This document shows, piece after piece, positions 24,849 to 32,700 of a stretch of 50,322 bases of DNA. Every line of letters starts with the position of its first letter. The first letter of the stretch is position 1. Source of the stretch: an uncultured Schumannella sp. (lineage in GTDB: Bacteria > Actinomycetota > Actinomycetes > Actinomycetales > Microbacteriaceae). The stretch lies in assembly GCF_905479755.1 (NCBI RefSeq), contig NZ_CAJQNT010000042.1, positions 1 through 50,322 on the forward strand. Reading direction: 5' to 3'. A model generated the notes under the pieces. It worked only from the letters and a program-made list of their open reading frames with translations, did not search any database and was not told the DNA's origin. The position numbers were made by a program, and so were the translations under genes.

Positions 24849-25747
24849 TCGGCGCGGCGGGTCGCCGGGTCCGGCGGGGGGAGCGTCTCCTCGGCGTGTC
24901 CTGGCTCGAGCTGTGCGGCGGCGCGCGCGCCCTTGCTGCGGGTGAGGGCGCGGCGAATCCCGCCGAGGTCAGGGGTGCGGGGGAGGCGCTGGGTGATTTT
25001 GGCGAGGTTCCCGCGCGGGCGGGGTGTGGCATCCGGCTCGTCGAGGCTCGCCGGGAACTCGGCGGGCGCGGGGCCGAACGCGCTCCGGGCGGAGCGGACG
25101 ACCGCCCGTCCGAGCAGATGATTCCCGGTGCCGCCGATGACGGCGCCGATGCCGAACGGGATCGCCCGCCCGACGATCGAGCTGCCCTGCGTGACCGCGA
25201 ACCGGCGCACGAAGGCGTGCTTGACCTTGTCGGCGAGGATGCCGACGGCCGGGCCGGGCAGGTTGCGCGTGATCAGCTCGCCCCAGTACACGTTGCGGGA
25301 GGTGCCGCGTCCCGCCGCCTGAGTGGCGAACTGCGCCAAGAGTTCCTGGCCGCCGTTGCCGAGGATCATCGTCATGACGAGCGTGCGCGCGCGATCCGGA
25401 TCGACGACCGGGATCCCGTGGATTTCGGTGATCGACTGTGCGAACAGCGCACTCGCCTCCAGGAACCCGGCCGTCTCGGCGCCCGAGAGCACGAGCGAGG
25501 TGCCGACGCCGACGGCGGGAATCGCCGCGCTCGCACCGACGAGCGCCCCACCGCTGGTGACGGCGGTGAGGTAGCGGCGTTCGAGAATGCGGCAGAGCTC
25601 ATCCGGGGTGGCTCCCGGCCGGGAGCGACGGATCGCGCGGATGTGGGCGAGCACCACCGGCCGCTGGATCGACAGCAGCTTGTCGATGCCGTGCGCCACC
25701 CGCGGGTGCAGGCCGTCGGCGGTCGCGACGGGCAACTGGGCGGTCAT
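24845..25747 (-). CDS. EcsC-like protein
   Basis: This 300-residue protein has a hydrophobic Gly/Ala-rich central part (residues about 65-215: SGGALVGASAAIPAVGVGTSL, split here, then IPFGIGAVIGGTGNHLLGR) that resembles EcsC-family proteins. Their molecular role is unclear; in Bacillus, EcsC accompanies an ABC transporter. The C-terminal 80 residues are basic and Pro-rich and probably disordered. Its ATG directly abuts the stop codon of the ABC ATPase gene, with no gap, so it is the third gene of that minus-strand operon. The family call rests on overall pattern rather than a catalytic motif. Confidence 0.6.
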   Translation of the reverse strand: MTAQLPVATADGLHPRVAHGIDKLLSIQRPVVLAHIRAIRRSRPGATPDELCRILERRYLTAVTSGGALVGASAAIPAVGVGTSLVLSGAETAGFLEASALFAQSITEIHGIPVVDPDRARTLVMTMILGNGGQELLAQFATQAAGRGTSRNVYWGELITRNLPGPAVGILADKVKHAFVRRFAVTQGSSIVGRAIPFGIGAVIGGTGNHLLGRAVVRSARSAFGPAPAEFPASLDEPDATPRPRGNLAKITQRLPRTPDLGGIRRALTRSKGARAAAQLEPGHAEETLPPPDPATRRAD

Positions 25748-26509
25748 CTAGACACCGTAGTCGGCGTTGTAGCGCGCCACGACATCCTTGATGGGACCGT
25801 CGACGACGAGGGCGCCCTTGTCGAGATAGAGACCGCGGGTGCAGAAGCGCAGCAGGTCGCGTTCGCTGTGTGAGACGAAGAACAGGGTGCGTCCGCCCGC
25901 GAGCAGTTCTTCGATCCGCGCGTAGCACTTCTCGCGGAAGGCCTTGTCACCGACGGCGAGCACCTCGTCGACGAGGATGATCGGCTCCTCCAGGCGCGAG
26001 ATGACGGCGAAGGCGAGGCGCACCTTCATGCCGCTGGAGAGGTGCTTGTAGGGGGTGTCGACCGATTCGTGCAGTTCGGCGAAGTCGATGATCTCGGCGT
26101 AGCGGGCGTCGATCTCGCGACGCGGCATGCCGTGCAGCCCCGCCGTCAGGTAGACGTTGTCGTGCACGGTGAGGTCGTTGACGAATCCGCCGGTGATCTC
26201 GATCAGCGGGGCCACGCCGCCGGCGACGGTGACACCGCCCTCGTCGGGCAACATGACGCCGGCGACGAGCTTGAGCAGCGTCGACTTGCCCTGCCCGTTG
26301 CGTCCCACCACCCCGATCGCTTCGCCGGGAGTGACCCGGAACGAGACGTTCCGCAGGGCCCAGAATTCGCCGGGCCTGGTGCGCCGCGTGCGCCCGGCGA
26401 ACAGGTCCTTGAAGTTGCGACGGGAACTGCGGCTGCGCTTAAAGCGCACCCCGAGCCCCTCGACGACGATGCTTCCCTCGACGGCGGTGGCCTGCTGCGT
26501 GGTCGCCAT
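25748..26509 (-). CDS. ABC exporter ATPase for surface polysaccharide (TagH/Wzt-like)
   Basis: This 253-residue ABC ATPase has Walker A GRNGQGKST, the signature LSSGM, Walker B IILVDEVLAVGD and the H-loop VSHSERD. The DEVLAVGD and LSSGMKVRLAFA motifs are diagnostic of the subfamily that exports teichoic acids and O-antigens (TagH, RfbE/Wzt). It lacks the long C-terminal carbohydrate-binding domain of Wzt. Its ATG follows GGAGATC, and the permease stop overlaps it by one base. With the permease it should move an undecaprenyl-linked polymer made by the neighbouring transferases across the membrane. Confidence 0.93.
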   Translation of the reverse strand: MATTQQATAVEGSIVVEGLGVRFKRSRSSRRNFKDLFAGRTRRTRPGEFWALRNVSFRVTPGEAIGVVGRNGQGKSTLLKLVAGVMLPDEGGVTVAGGVAPLIEITGGFVNDLTVHDNVYLTAGLHGMPRREIDARYAEIIDFAELHESVDTPYKHLSSGMKVRLAFAVISRLEEPIILVDEVLAVGDKAFREKCYARIEELLAGGRTLFFVSHSERDLLRFCTRGLYLDKGALVVDGPIKDVVARYNADYGV

Positions 26510-27327
26510 CAGATCTCCTTCAGCACCGGGCGGATCGTGCGGCGGAAGACGAGGATGCCGATCACCAGCACCACGAGCGTCACGCCGCCGCTGACGCCGA
26601 CCGCGAACCAGTCGAGCTGCTCGGGGAAGAACGCGGCGCGGTAGATGCCGAAGATGCCGCTCAGCGGGTTGAGCGCGGCCCAGCCCTCGAGCCCGAGCGG
26701 CGCGAGGTCGGGAAGCCCGTAGATGATCGGGGAGGCGTAGAACATGAAGCGCAGCACGAGCTTCGTCGCGCGCTCCAGGTCGCGGAAGAAGACCACGAGG
26801 GGCGCGACGGTCAGGCCGATCCCGAAGATCAGGGTCGCCTGCATCACGATCGCGAGCGGGAACAGTGCGGCCTCGGGGTGCAGCGCGATCGGCAGGCCGA
26901 GCAGCGCCGCGCCGATCGCGAAGCCGGCGAGCACCGGCAGGCTGAAGGCGAATTCGATTCCTTTGGAGAGCACGAGGCGTGCCACCCAGATGGTGCGCGG
27001 GATGGTGGTCGAGCGGATCAGCTTCGCCTCGCGCGCGAACGCGACCGTGCTGTCGGAGATCGCGCCGGTGAACCACATCCACGGCAGCAGGCCGGAGAGC
27101 AGGAACACGATGTACGGCTCGTTGCCCACGCTGCGCTGGAATACGAGCGTGAAGACGAAGAAGTAGATCCCCGCCATCACGAGCGGATCCAGCACCGACC
27201 ACACGTAGCCGAGGAACGATGTCGAGTAGCGAACTTTCAGATCGCGCGTCGTCAGGAGCCACAGCGACCGGGCATAGCGTCGGACGCCGGTGCGCGGGCG
27301 CGCGAAGGCGTCGGTCTCGGTGCTCAC
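26509..27327 (-). CDS. ABC exporter permease (TagG/Wzm-like)
   Basis: This 272-residue permease of the ABC-2 type used for polysaccharide and teichoic-acid export has six hydrophobic helices. The N-terminal RDLKVRYSTSFLGYVWSVLDPL, given here in pieces (RDLKVRY, FLGYVWSVLDPL), and FYASPIIYGLPDL near the end are family hallmarks. GTG 27327 has a TAGATT hexamer 6 nt upstream, so transcription of the permease-ATPase-EcsC-like operon probably starts leaderless here. The nucleotidyltransferase gene lies 37 bp further upstream on the same strand. Confidence 0.93.
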   Translation of the reverse strand: MSTETDAFARPRTGVRRYARSLWLLTTRDLKVRYSTSFLGYVWSVLDPLVMAGIYFFVFTLVFQRSVGNEPYIVFLLSGLLPWMWFTGAISDSTVAFAREAKLIRSTTIPRTIWVARLVLSKGIEFAFSLPVLAGFAIGAALLGLPIALHPEAALFPLAIVMQATLIFGIGLTVAPLVVFFRDLERATKLVLRFMFYASPIIYGLPDLAPLGLEGWAALNPLSGIFGIYRAAFFPEQLDWFAVGVSGGVTLVVLVIGILVFRRTIRPVLKEI

Positions 27328-27333
27328 GCCAAC

Positions 27334-27339
27334 AATCTA
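27334..27339 (-). promoter_or_regulatory. Leaderless-type -10 of the exporter operon
   Basis: TAGATT on the minus strand ends 6 nt before the GTG at 27327, in the 37-bp gap after the nucleotidyltransferase gene. Confidence 0.5.
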
Positions 27340-27364
27340 GTGGCGGGGTGCCCGAAGAGCCTGA

Positions 27365-28081
27365 CTAGACGAACAGGTTGGCGCGCTCGAGGTCTTCGGC
27401 GAAGTCGATCTCGACGGCGTAGAGGTCGCTGATGTCGACCGGCTCGAAGAGCACGCCGTCGTGTTCGATCGCGAGTTCGATGCCGCGCTCAAAGTAGTCC
27501 TGGTCGTCGACGCGGCGCAGGTGGTGGATGAGCGCCGCCTTGTCGCGGCTGGAGACGTAGTTGATCCCCACGGCTTCGCCGAGGCCGCCGCGCACCTGCT
27601 TCGAGAGCTTGGCGATGAATCCCTCGGCGTCGGTCGTGTACTTGACCTCTTCGTCCGACACCTTGGCGGTGTTGACGCTGACGAAGCTGCGGTCGCCCGC
27701 GACGAGGGCGCGCGAGCGCAGGAGCGCCTCGGGGTCGAAGACCACGTCGCCGTTCATCCAGAGCACGCCGCCGTCCTTGGTGGACTTGAGGGCGCGCAGC
27801 AGGCTCTTCGACGTGTTGGTCTGGTCGTACTGCTCGTTGTAGACGAAGTCGGCCTGCGGGAAGGCCTCGACGATGTGCTCGAGCTTGTAGCCGACGACGA
27901 TCGTGACGCGGGCCGAGGGGCCGAAGGCGGCGTGGATGTTGTCGAACTGCTGCTGCATGATCGTGCGACCATCGCTCAGCTCAGTCAGCGGCTTCGGAAG
28001 CGAGCGCCCGAGGCGGCTTCCCATCCCGGCGGCCAGAATGACGATGTGCGGCGCGGTCGTGTGCGCAGAGGTCTTCGGCAC
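27365..28081 (-). CDS. Sugar/choline-phosphate nucleotidyltransferase
   Basis: This 238-residue protein has the NTP-transferase signature VILAAGMGSRLGRSLPKPL, split as AAGMGSRLG and PKPLTEL, plus the metal-binding Asp in WMNGDVVF. Its length and the YNEQYDQTNTSKSLLRAL segment fit the small LicC-like group that activates phosphocholine or polyol phosphates with CTP, or sugar phosphates with other NTPs. In this context it could supply the CDP- or NDP-activated unit for the transferases nearby. GTG 28081 has AAGGGA upstream. The exact substrate is open. Confidence 0.85.
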   Translation of the reverse strand: MPKTSAHTTAPHIVILAAGMGSRLGRSLPKPLTELSDGRTIMQQQFDNIHAAFGPSARVTIVVGYKLEHIVEAFPQADFVYNEQYDQTNTSKSLLRALKSTKDGGVLWMNGDVVFDPEALLRSRALVAGDRSFVSVNTAKVSDEEVKYTTDAEGFIAKLSKQVRGGLGEAVGINYVSSRDKAALIHHLRRVDDQDYFERGIELAIEHDGVLFEPVDISDLYAVEIDFAEDLERANLFV

Positions 28082-28142
28082 GGTGGTCCCTTCGTAGTGG
28101 TCGACAGTCGTTGTACGCGGAAGTTCACGCGCTGTTCACCGA

Positions 28143-28157
28143 CTGAACATGGTTCAG
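28143..28157. promoter_or_regulatory. Palindrome in the divergent intergenic region
   Basis: CTGAAC and GTTCAG form a perfect 6-bp inverted repeat around ATG. Further TTCA/TGAA half-sites lie within 25 bp to the left. It sits between the divergent nucleotidyltransferase and ABC genes and looks like an operator. Confidence 0.35.
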
Positions 28158-28168
28158 GACACCTCGTT

Positions 28169-28261
28169 GTGCTGAGAGTTATGGTAAAGGCCTCTGTGTG
28201 CGTCCACGGAGTGATTCCGTTCTTCGTTCTCTGATCGTGACTTTGGGAAAGTGCTGAGAGT
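28169..28261 (+). repeat. 11-bp direct repeat pair
   Basis: GTGCTGAGAGT occurs at 28169-28179 and again at 28251-28261, in the 213-bp gap before the ABC gene. It may be a regulator site pair or chance. Confidence 0.4.
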
Positions 28262-28282
28262 CACTCGACTCGGGGCTCTTGA

Positions 28283-28288
28283 TACCTT
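28283..28288 (+). promoter_or_regulatory. Leaderless-type -10 of the ABC ATPase gene
   Basis: TACCTT ends 6 nt before the GTG at 28295, and no ribosome site is present. Confidence 0.45.
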
Positions 28289-28294
28289 TACGTC

Positions 28295-29461
28295 GTGCCC
28301 GCTTCCCGCAAGAAACCACGCGCCCAGGCGACGTCGTCGGCGCGTCGACCGTCGACGCCGCGCGCGGGCGCCACGCACCGTCCCGGGATCTCGCCCGCGG
28401 GCCGCGCGATCGCCGAGATTCCGGCGATCCCGGTGGCGGAGCCGGTGGCCGCGCCCGCGGCTGGGCCCGCCGCCGAGACGATCGCCGAGCCGGTGGCCCC
28501 GTTGAACGCCGAGCCGATCGCCGAGCCCAGCATCGAGTCGCCCGCCGAGCCCGCCGAGCCGGCCGAGCCGGCCGAGCCCGCGCGACCGGCGTCCAGCCCG
28601 CGTTCGGGCCGGAACCGTCCGGCCGGCAGCGGCGGTCCGCGCGGCGGGACCACCGTCCGCACCTCGGGGGCGCCGCTCTTCGGCGGGGTCAGCCACCACG
28701 TGGAGTCCGCGATCGAGGTCGAGTCGCTCACCAAACGCTTCGGCGGAGTCGCGGCGGTCGACGGCATCCGACTCGTGATTCCGAGCGGATCCTTCGCCGG
28801 GTTCGTCGGCCCCAACGGCGCCGGCAAGACGACCACGCTCGCGATGATCACCGGCATGCTGCGGCCGGACCTCGGCAAGGTCTCGGTGTACGGCGTCGAC
28901 GTGTGGCGAAACCCTTCGGTCGCCAAGAAGAACCTCGGCGTGCTTCCCGACCGGTTGCGGCTGTTCGACCGCCTCACCGGCGTCGAGTTCCTGCATCACG
29001 CGGGCGCGCTGCGCGGACTCGACCACGACACGATCGTCAACCGCACGGCCGACCTCGCGATCGCTTTCGGCATCGAGCACTCGCTCGACCGTTTCGTCTC
29101 GGATTACTCCGCGGGCATGGTGAAGAAGGTCGCGATCGCCGCGGCGATGATTCACTCGCCGCGCGTGCTCGTGCTGGACGAACCCTTCGAATCGGTCGAC
29201 CCGGTCTCCTCCGCGGTCATCATCGAGATCCTGCAGCGCTACGTCGCCGCCGGCGGAACGGTCGTGCTGTCGAGCCACAGCATGGATCTGATCGAACGGG
29301 TCTGCGACTCGGTGACGATCATCGTGGAGGGCAAGATCCTCGCGAGCGGGCCGATGGCCGAGGTCATCGGGAACGACACGCTGGAATCCCGGTTCGTCGA
29401 ACTGGCGGGCGGCGCGGACGCGGTGGAGGGCATGGAGTGGTTGCAGAGCTTCTCCGACTGA
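28295..29461 (+). CDS. ABC transporter ATPase with long Pro/Ala/Glu-rich N-terminus
   Basis: In this 388-residue protein the ATPase domain occupies only the last 250 residues: Walker A GPNGAGKTT near 172-180, a variant signature YSAGM (in SDYSAGMVKKVAIA) instead of LSGGQ, Walker B VLVLDEP and the H-loop SSHSMDL. The first 140 residues are basic, then a low-complexity Ala/Pro/Glu tail with repeats such as PAEPAEPAEPAEPA, unusual for ABC ATPases and probably disordered. The YSAGM variant is typical of ATPases paired with ABC-2-like efflux permeases. The GTG start is supported by the -10 hexamer. The stop overlaps the permease gene by 25 bp, so they form one transporter of unknown substrate. Confidence 0.9.
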   Translation: MPASRKKPRAQATSSARRPSTPRAGATHRPGISPAGRAIAEIPAIPVAEPVAAPAAGPAAETIAEPVAPLNAEPIAEPSIESPAEPAEPAEPAEPARPASSPRSGRNRPAGSGGPRGGTTVRTSGAPLFGGVSHHVESAIEVESLTKRFGGVAAVDGIRLVIPSGSFAGFVGPNGAGKTTTLAMITGMLRPDLGKVSVYGVDVWRNPSVAKKNLGVLPDRLRLFDRLTGVEFLHHAGALRGLDHDTIVNRTADLAIAFGIEHSLDRFVSDYSAGMVKKVAIAAAMIHSPRVLVLDEPFESVDPVSSAVIIEILQRYVAAGGTVVLSSHSMDLIERVCDSVTIIVEGKILASGPMAEVIGNDTLESRFVELAGGADAVEGMEWLQSFSD

Positions 29462-31059
29462 ACCTGCGGCTCACCGCCAACAGCCTGAGCCGGTCGCCTC
29501 GGCGCATCGCGCGCGCGGTGGTCGAGACACTGGTGATTCTCGCGGCGGTCGCCGCGCTCATCGTCGGCGCCGTCCTGCTCGGCGGCATGGACCAGGCTTT
29601 CGCGCGTCGGATCGTGATCGTCGCGGGCTCGATCGTGAGCGTCGCGGCGTTCGCCGTTCCGGCGTTCGCCGCGCGCGTCGAACCGCTCGACCGGCGCGCT
29701 CTGCGCGGCTACGGGTTCCGCCCCTGGCGGGTCTCGCTCACCCTCGTCCTCATCTCCTTCGTCGGCCCGGCCGCGCTGTTCATCGTGCCGCTGGGATTTC
29801 TGCCGCTGCTGGTGTGGGGAGAGCTGGCCTCCGTCCCGCGGGTGCTCGGCATCGGCGCACTGCTCGCGCTCCAGCTCGTCATCTCGTGGCGGCTCGGTCG
29901 CGCCGTCGGCTCGATCCTGAATCCGCGGCCCCGCGCGCGACTCGTCGTCCGCCTCCTTCTCGTGGCGGCGGCCACTGCCGCCCTCGCCCTGCTGACGCTC
30001 ACCCTGCTGCCGCGCGCGATCACGCGTGTGCCCGCCGCGCAACTCGATGCGGCGCTGCGACTGCTCAGCCAGACCGGTGAGAGCGGCTTCGGTTCGATCA
30101 TCGACACGCTGGCGGTGACCCCGATCGGCGCGCTGTGGGCCGCGACGATCCCCGCGCAGCTCGGTATCCCGTCGGTGTGGGGGCGCGCCGTGCCGATCGG
30201 CGTGGTCACGATCGTCGTTCTCGCTCTGATCTGGCACGTCGTCGTGAGGGCGGCGTTCCGGGCGACGTGGCGCACGCGCGCCGTTCGGCGGCGCGGCGTG
30301 CCCGGGTGGTTCCGCGGCTTCCCTGCGACGCCGATCGGTGCGGCGACCGCGCGCAGCCTCACCTATTGGGTGCGCGATCCGCGCTATCGCACCGTCCTCG
30401 TCTTCCTGCCGGTAATTCCGATCGTCGTCCTGCTCGCATTCTGGATCAGCGGGATGCCGCTGCAGTGGGGCGTGCTGATTCCGTTGCCGCTCATGCTGCT
30501 GCTCGTCGGCTGGTCGACGCTGCACAATGACGTCGCCTACGACTCGACCGCGGTGTGGACGCTCCTGGCCGCCCAGCTGCGCGGCCGAGCAGACCGGATC
30601 GGGCGCGCGGTTCCGGTCCTCGTCATCGGCGCGGCGCTCCTGGCGATCGGCACGCCCCTGACCGTGTGGGCCTACGGCGACGCGGAGGTGGCGCCGATCG
30701 TCCTCGGGGTGGGGGTGGCGACGCTCCTCGGCGCCGTCGGCGTCTCCAGTGCCGAGTCGGCGCGCTCGCCGTACCCGGCGCCTCGCCCGGGCGACGCATC
30801 CTTCCAGCAGCCCGAGCTGGTCGGTCGAACGGGCGCGTCGGCGCAGGTCGGCTCGTTCCTGTTGTCGCTCCTGGCCGCGTCACCCGCGGTGGCGTTCGCG
30901 GTGGTCTGGCTGCTCGAGGTCCCGGGACCGTGGAACTGGGTGTCACTCATCGTGGGCGCGGTCGTCGGGGTGGCGGTCCTCGGGGCGGGAATCAGTGTGG
31001 GCGGTCGCGCCTTTGATGAGGCGGGGCCGGAACTTCTGGCCTTCACCATGAGAAACTAG
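29437..31059 (+). CDS. ABC transporter permease-like membrane protein
   Basis: This 540-residue protein has about twelve hydrophobic helices arranged in two similar halves, with a cytoplasmic linker (FRATWRTRAVRRRGVPGW) in the middle. GTG 29437 is chosen because GGAGGG lies 6 nt upstream inside the ATPase gene, giving a 25-bp overlap and strong coupling. A longer open frame that runs back to 28279 is only a shadow of the ATPase gene. It is the membrane partner of the preceding ATPase. I see no motif that gives the substrate; export of a lipid, peptide or drug are all possible. Confidence 0.85.
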   Translation: MVAELLRLNLRLTANSLSRSPRRIARAVVETLVILAAVAALIVGAVLLGGMDQAFARRIVIVAGSIVSVAAFAVPAFAARVEPLDRRALRGYGFRPWRVSLTLVLISFVGPAALFIVPLGFLPLLVWGELASVPRVLGIGALLALQLVISWRLGRAVGSILNPRPRARLVVRLLLVAAATAALALLTLTLLPRAITRVPAAQLDAALRLLSQTGESGFGSIIDTLAVTPIGALWAATIPAQLGIPSVWGRAVPIGVVTIVVLALIWHVVVRAAFRATWRTRAVRRRGVPGWFRGFPATPIGAATARSLTYWVRDPRYRTVLVFLPVIPIVVLLAFWISGMPLQWGVLIPLPLMLLLVGWSTLHNDVAYDSTAVWTLLAAQLRGRADRIGRAVPVLVIGAALLAIGTPLTVWAYGDAEVAPIVLGVGVATLLGAVGVSSAESARSPYPAPRPGDASFQQPELVGRTGASAQVGSFLLSLLAASPAVAFAVVWLLEVPGPWNWVSLIVGAVVGVAVLGAGISVGGRAFDEAGPELLAFTMRN

Positions 31060-31063
31060 GGAC

Positions 31064-31339
31064 ATGAGCGACACGCTTCCCGGTTCGCCCGGTCAGGGCG
31101 GCGGCACCGATGTGCTCGATCGTGAACTCGAGAAGCTCCTCAACGAGGAGCTCACCGAGGACGGCGACCACGACCGCTACGCCCACTACGTCAAGAAGGA
31201 CAAGATCGTCGAGTCGGCCGTCACCGGCAAGCCGGTGCGGGCGCTGTGCGGCAAGAAGTGGACGCCGGGCCGCAACCCCGATAAGTTCCCGGTCTGCCCC
31301 GACTGCCTCAAGGTTTATGAGCGGATGCGCGACGAGTAG
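31064..31339 (+). CDS. DUF3039 protein
   Basis: This 91-residue protein matches the small actinobacterial DUF3039 family: an acidic first third, YAHYVKKDKIVESAVTG, then a putative metal-binding site with one cysteine in ALCGKKWTP and the pair in VCPDCLKVYE. It starts 4 bp after the permease stop with AGGGA upstream. The function is unknown. The zinc-ribbon-like cysteines suggest a structural or nucleic-acid-related role. Confidence 0.9.
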   Translation: MSDTLPGSPGQGGGTDVLDRELEKLLNEELTEDGDHDRYAHYVKKDKIVESAVTGKPVRALCGKKWTPGRNPDKFPVCPDCLKVYERMRDE

Positions 31340-31345
31340 TCGCGC
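31327..31345 (+). terminator. Hairpin between convergent DUF3039 and pncB genes
   Basis: GCGCGAC (31327-31333) and GTCGCGC (31339-31345) form a perfect 7-bp stem with a 5-nt loop that includes part of the DUF3039 stop codon. No T run follows. It may serve both converging transcripts. Confidence 0.45.
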
Positions 31346-31354
31346 GGCAGACGG

Positions 31355-32659
31355 CTACAAGTAGCGGGTCGGCAGCGCCGGCTCGCCGTGGGACAGCGCG
31401 AGCGCCGCGTCCGGAAGTTCGGCGATCGCTCGGGCGTGGTGTTCGCGGGCGCGCCGCAAACCCTCCGGGCCCAGGTGCTCGGCGACCGGCTCGCCGTCGA
31501 CGACGAGCTCGGTCATGAGTGCCCGCAGCGCGGGGCGCTCCGCGACCGGCGGATCGTCGACGTACACGTCTTCGCTCGTCGCCACCCCGGCGGTGAGGGC
31601 GCGAAACGCCTGCTTGCGTCCGCCGACCGTCGCCTTCGATTCGGAGGTCTTGCCGACCGCGCGCCAGCCGGACGGGGCCTCGTCCTCGTCCTGGACCGCG
31701 ACCAGCTTGTAGACCATTCCCGAGGCGGGAGCCCCCGAGCCGGTCACCAGTGCCGTGCCGACCCCATAGGAGTCGACCGGGGCGGCGCGCAGGGCGGCGA
31801 TCGCGAACTCGTCGAGATCGTTGGTCACGGTGATCCGTGTGCGGGTCGCGCCCAGGCCGTCGAGTTGGGCGCGCACGGCCGCCACCACGGTGCGGAGGTC
31901 TCCCGAGTCGATCCGCACCGCACCGAGTTCCGGGCCCGCCACCCGGATCGCCGTCTCGACGCCGCGGTGGGTGTCGAAGGTGTCGACGAGCAGGGTGGTG
32001 CCGGTGCCGAGGGCATCCAGCTGGGCGCGGAAGGCGTCCGTCTCGGAGTCGTGGAGGAGCGTGAACGAGTGGGCGGCCGTGCCCATCGTCGGCACGCCCC
32101 AGGTGCGGCCCGCCTCGAGGTTGCTGGAGGCGGCGAAGCCCGCGAGATAGGCGGCGCGCGCGGCCGCGACGGCGGAGTGCTCGCCGGTGCGGCGCGAGCC
32201 CATCTCGGCGATCGGACGGCCATCGGCGGCCGCCACCATGCGGGCGGCGGCCGAGGCGACCGCCGAGTCGTAGTTGAAGATGCTGAGCGCCAGCGTCTCC
32301 AGCACGACCGCCTCGGCGAAGGTGCCCTCGACGACGAGGATCGGCGAGCCGGGGAAGTACAGCTCTCCCTCGCGATACCCGCGCATCGAGCCGGTGAAAC
32401 GGAAGTCGGCGAGCCAGGCGAGGGTCTCGTCGGAGACGACGCGTTCGGCCGCGAGCCACTCCAGTTCGGCTTCGCCGAAGCGGAAGTCGCGCAGGAGTTC
32501 GAGCAGGCGGCCGGTGCCGGCCACGACGCCGAAGCGGCGCCCGTCGGGCAGGCGCCTCGCGAACAGCTCAAAGACCGTGCGCCGGTGCGCCGTGCCGGCG
32601 CGCAGCGCGGCGTCGATCATCGTCAGCTCGTACCGGTCAGTGAAGAGCGCACTCGTCAT
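31355..32659 (-). CDS. pncB: Nicotinate phosphoribosyltransferase
   Basis: This 434-residue enzyme makes nicotinate mononucleotide from nicotinate and phosphoribosyl pyrophosphate, the first step of NAD salvage. It shows the family start FTDRYELTMIDAAL, FELFARRLP, EMGSRRTGEHSA with the phosphate-binding Arg and the catalytic His region, TMGTAAHSF, LVDTFDT and IRIDSGDL. The length is usual for the family. The start at 32659 is supported by TAGGCT 6 nt upstream on the minus strand. It is divergent from murL with only 41 bp between them. Confidence 0.95.
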   Translation of the reverse strand: MTSALFTDRYELTMIDAALRAGTAHRRTVFELFARRLPDGRRFGVVAGTGRLLELLRDFRFGEAELEWLAAERVVSDETLAWLADFRFTGSMRGYREGELYFPGSPILVVEGTFAEAVVLETLALSIFNYDSAVASAAARMVAAADGRPIAEMGSRRTGEHSAVAAARAAYLAGFAASSNLEAGRTWGVPTMGTAAHSFTLLHDSETDAFRAQLDALGTGTTLLVDTFDTHRGVETAIRVAGPELGAVRIDSGDLRTVVAAVRAQLDGLGATRTRITVTNDLDEFAIAALRAAPVDSYGVGTALVTGSGAPASGMVYKLVAVQDEDEAPSGWRAVGKTSESKATVGGRKQAFRALTAGVATSEDVYVDDPPVAERPALRALMTELVVDGEPVAEHLGPEGLRRAREHHARAIAELPDAALALSHGEPALPTRYL

Positions 32660-32665
32660 GCTCCG

Positions 32666-32671
32666 AGCCTA
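32666..32671 (-). promoter_or_regulatory. Leaderless-type -10 of pncB
   Basis: TAGGCT on the minus strand ends 6 nt before the ATG at 32659. Confidence 0.5.
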
Positions 32672-32687
32672 GAGCGGGGGTGCCGCC

Positions 32688-32693
32688 TAGACT
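32688..32693 (+). promoter_or_regulatory. Leaderless-type -10 of murL
   Basis: TAGACT ends 7 nt before the ATG at 32701. The pncB and murL -10 elements lie back to back in a 41-bp gap, so polymerase binding at the two should interfere. Confidence 0.5.
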
Positions 32694-32700
32694 GAGGGGG

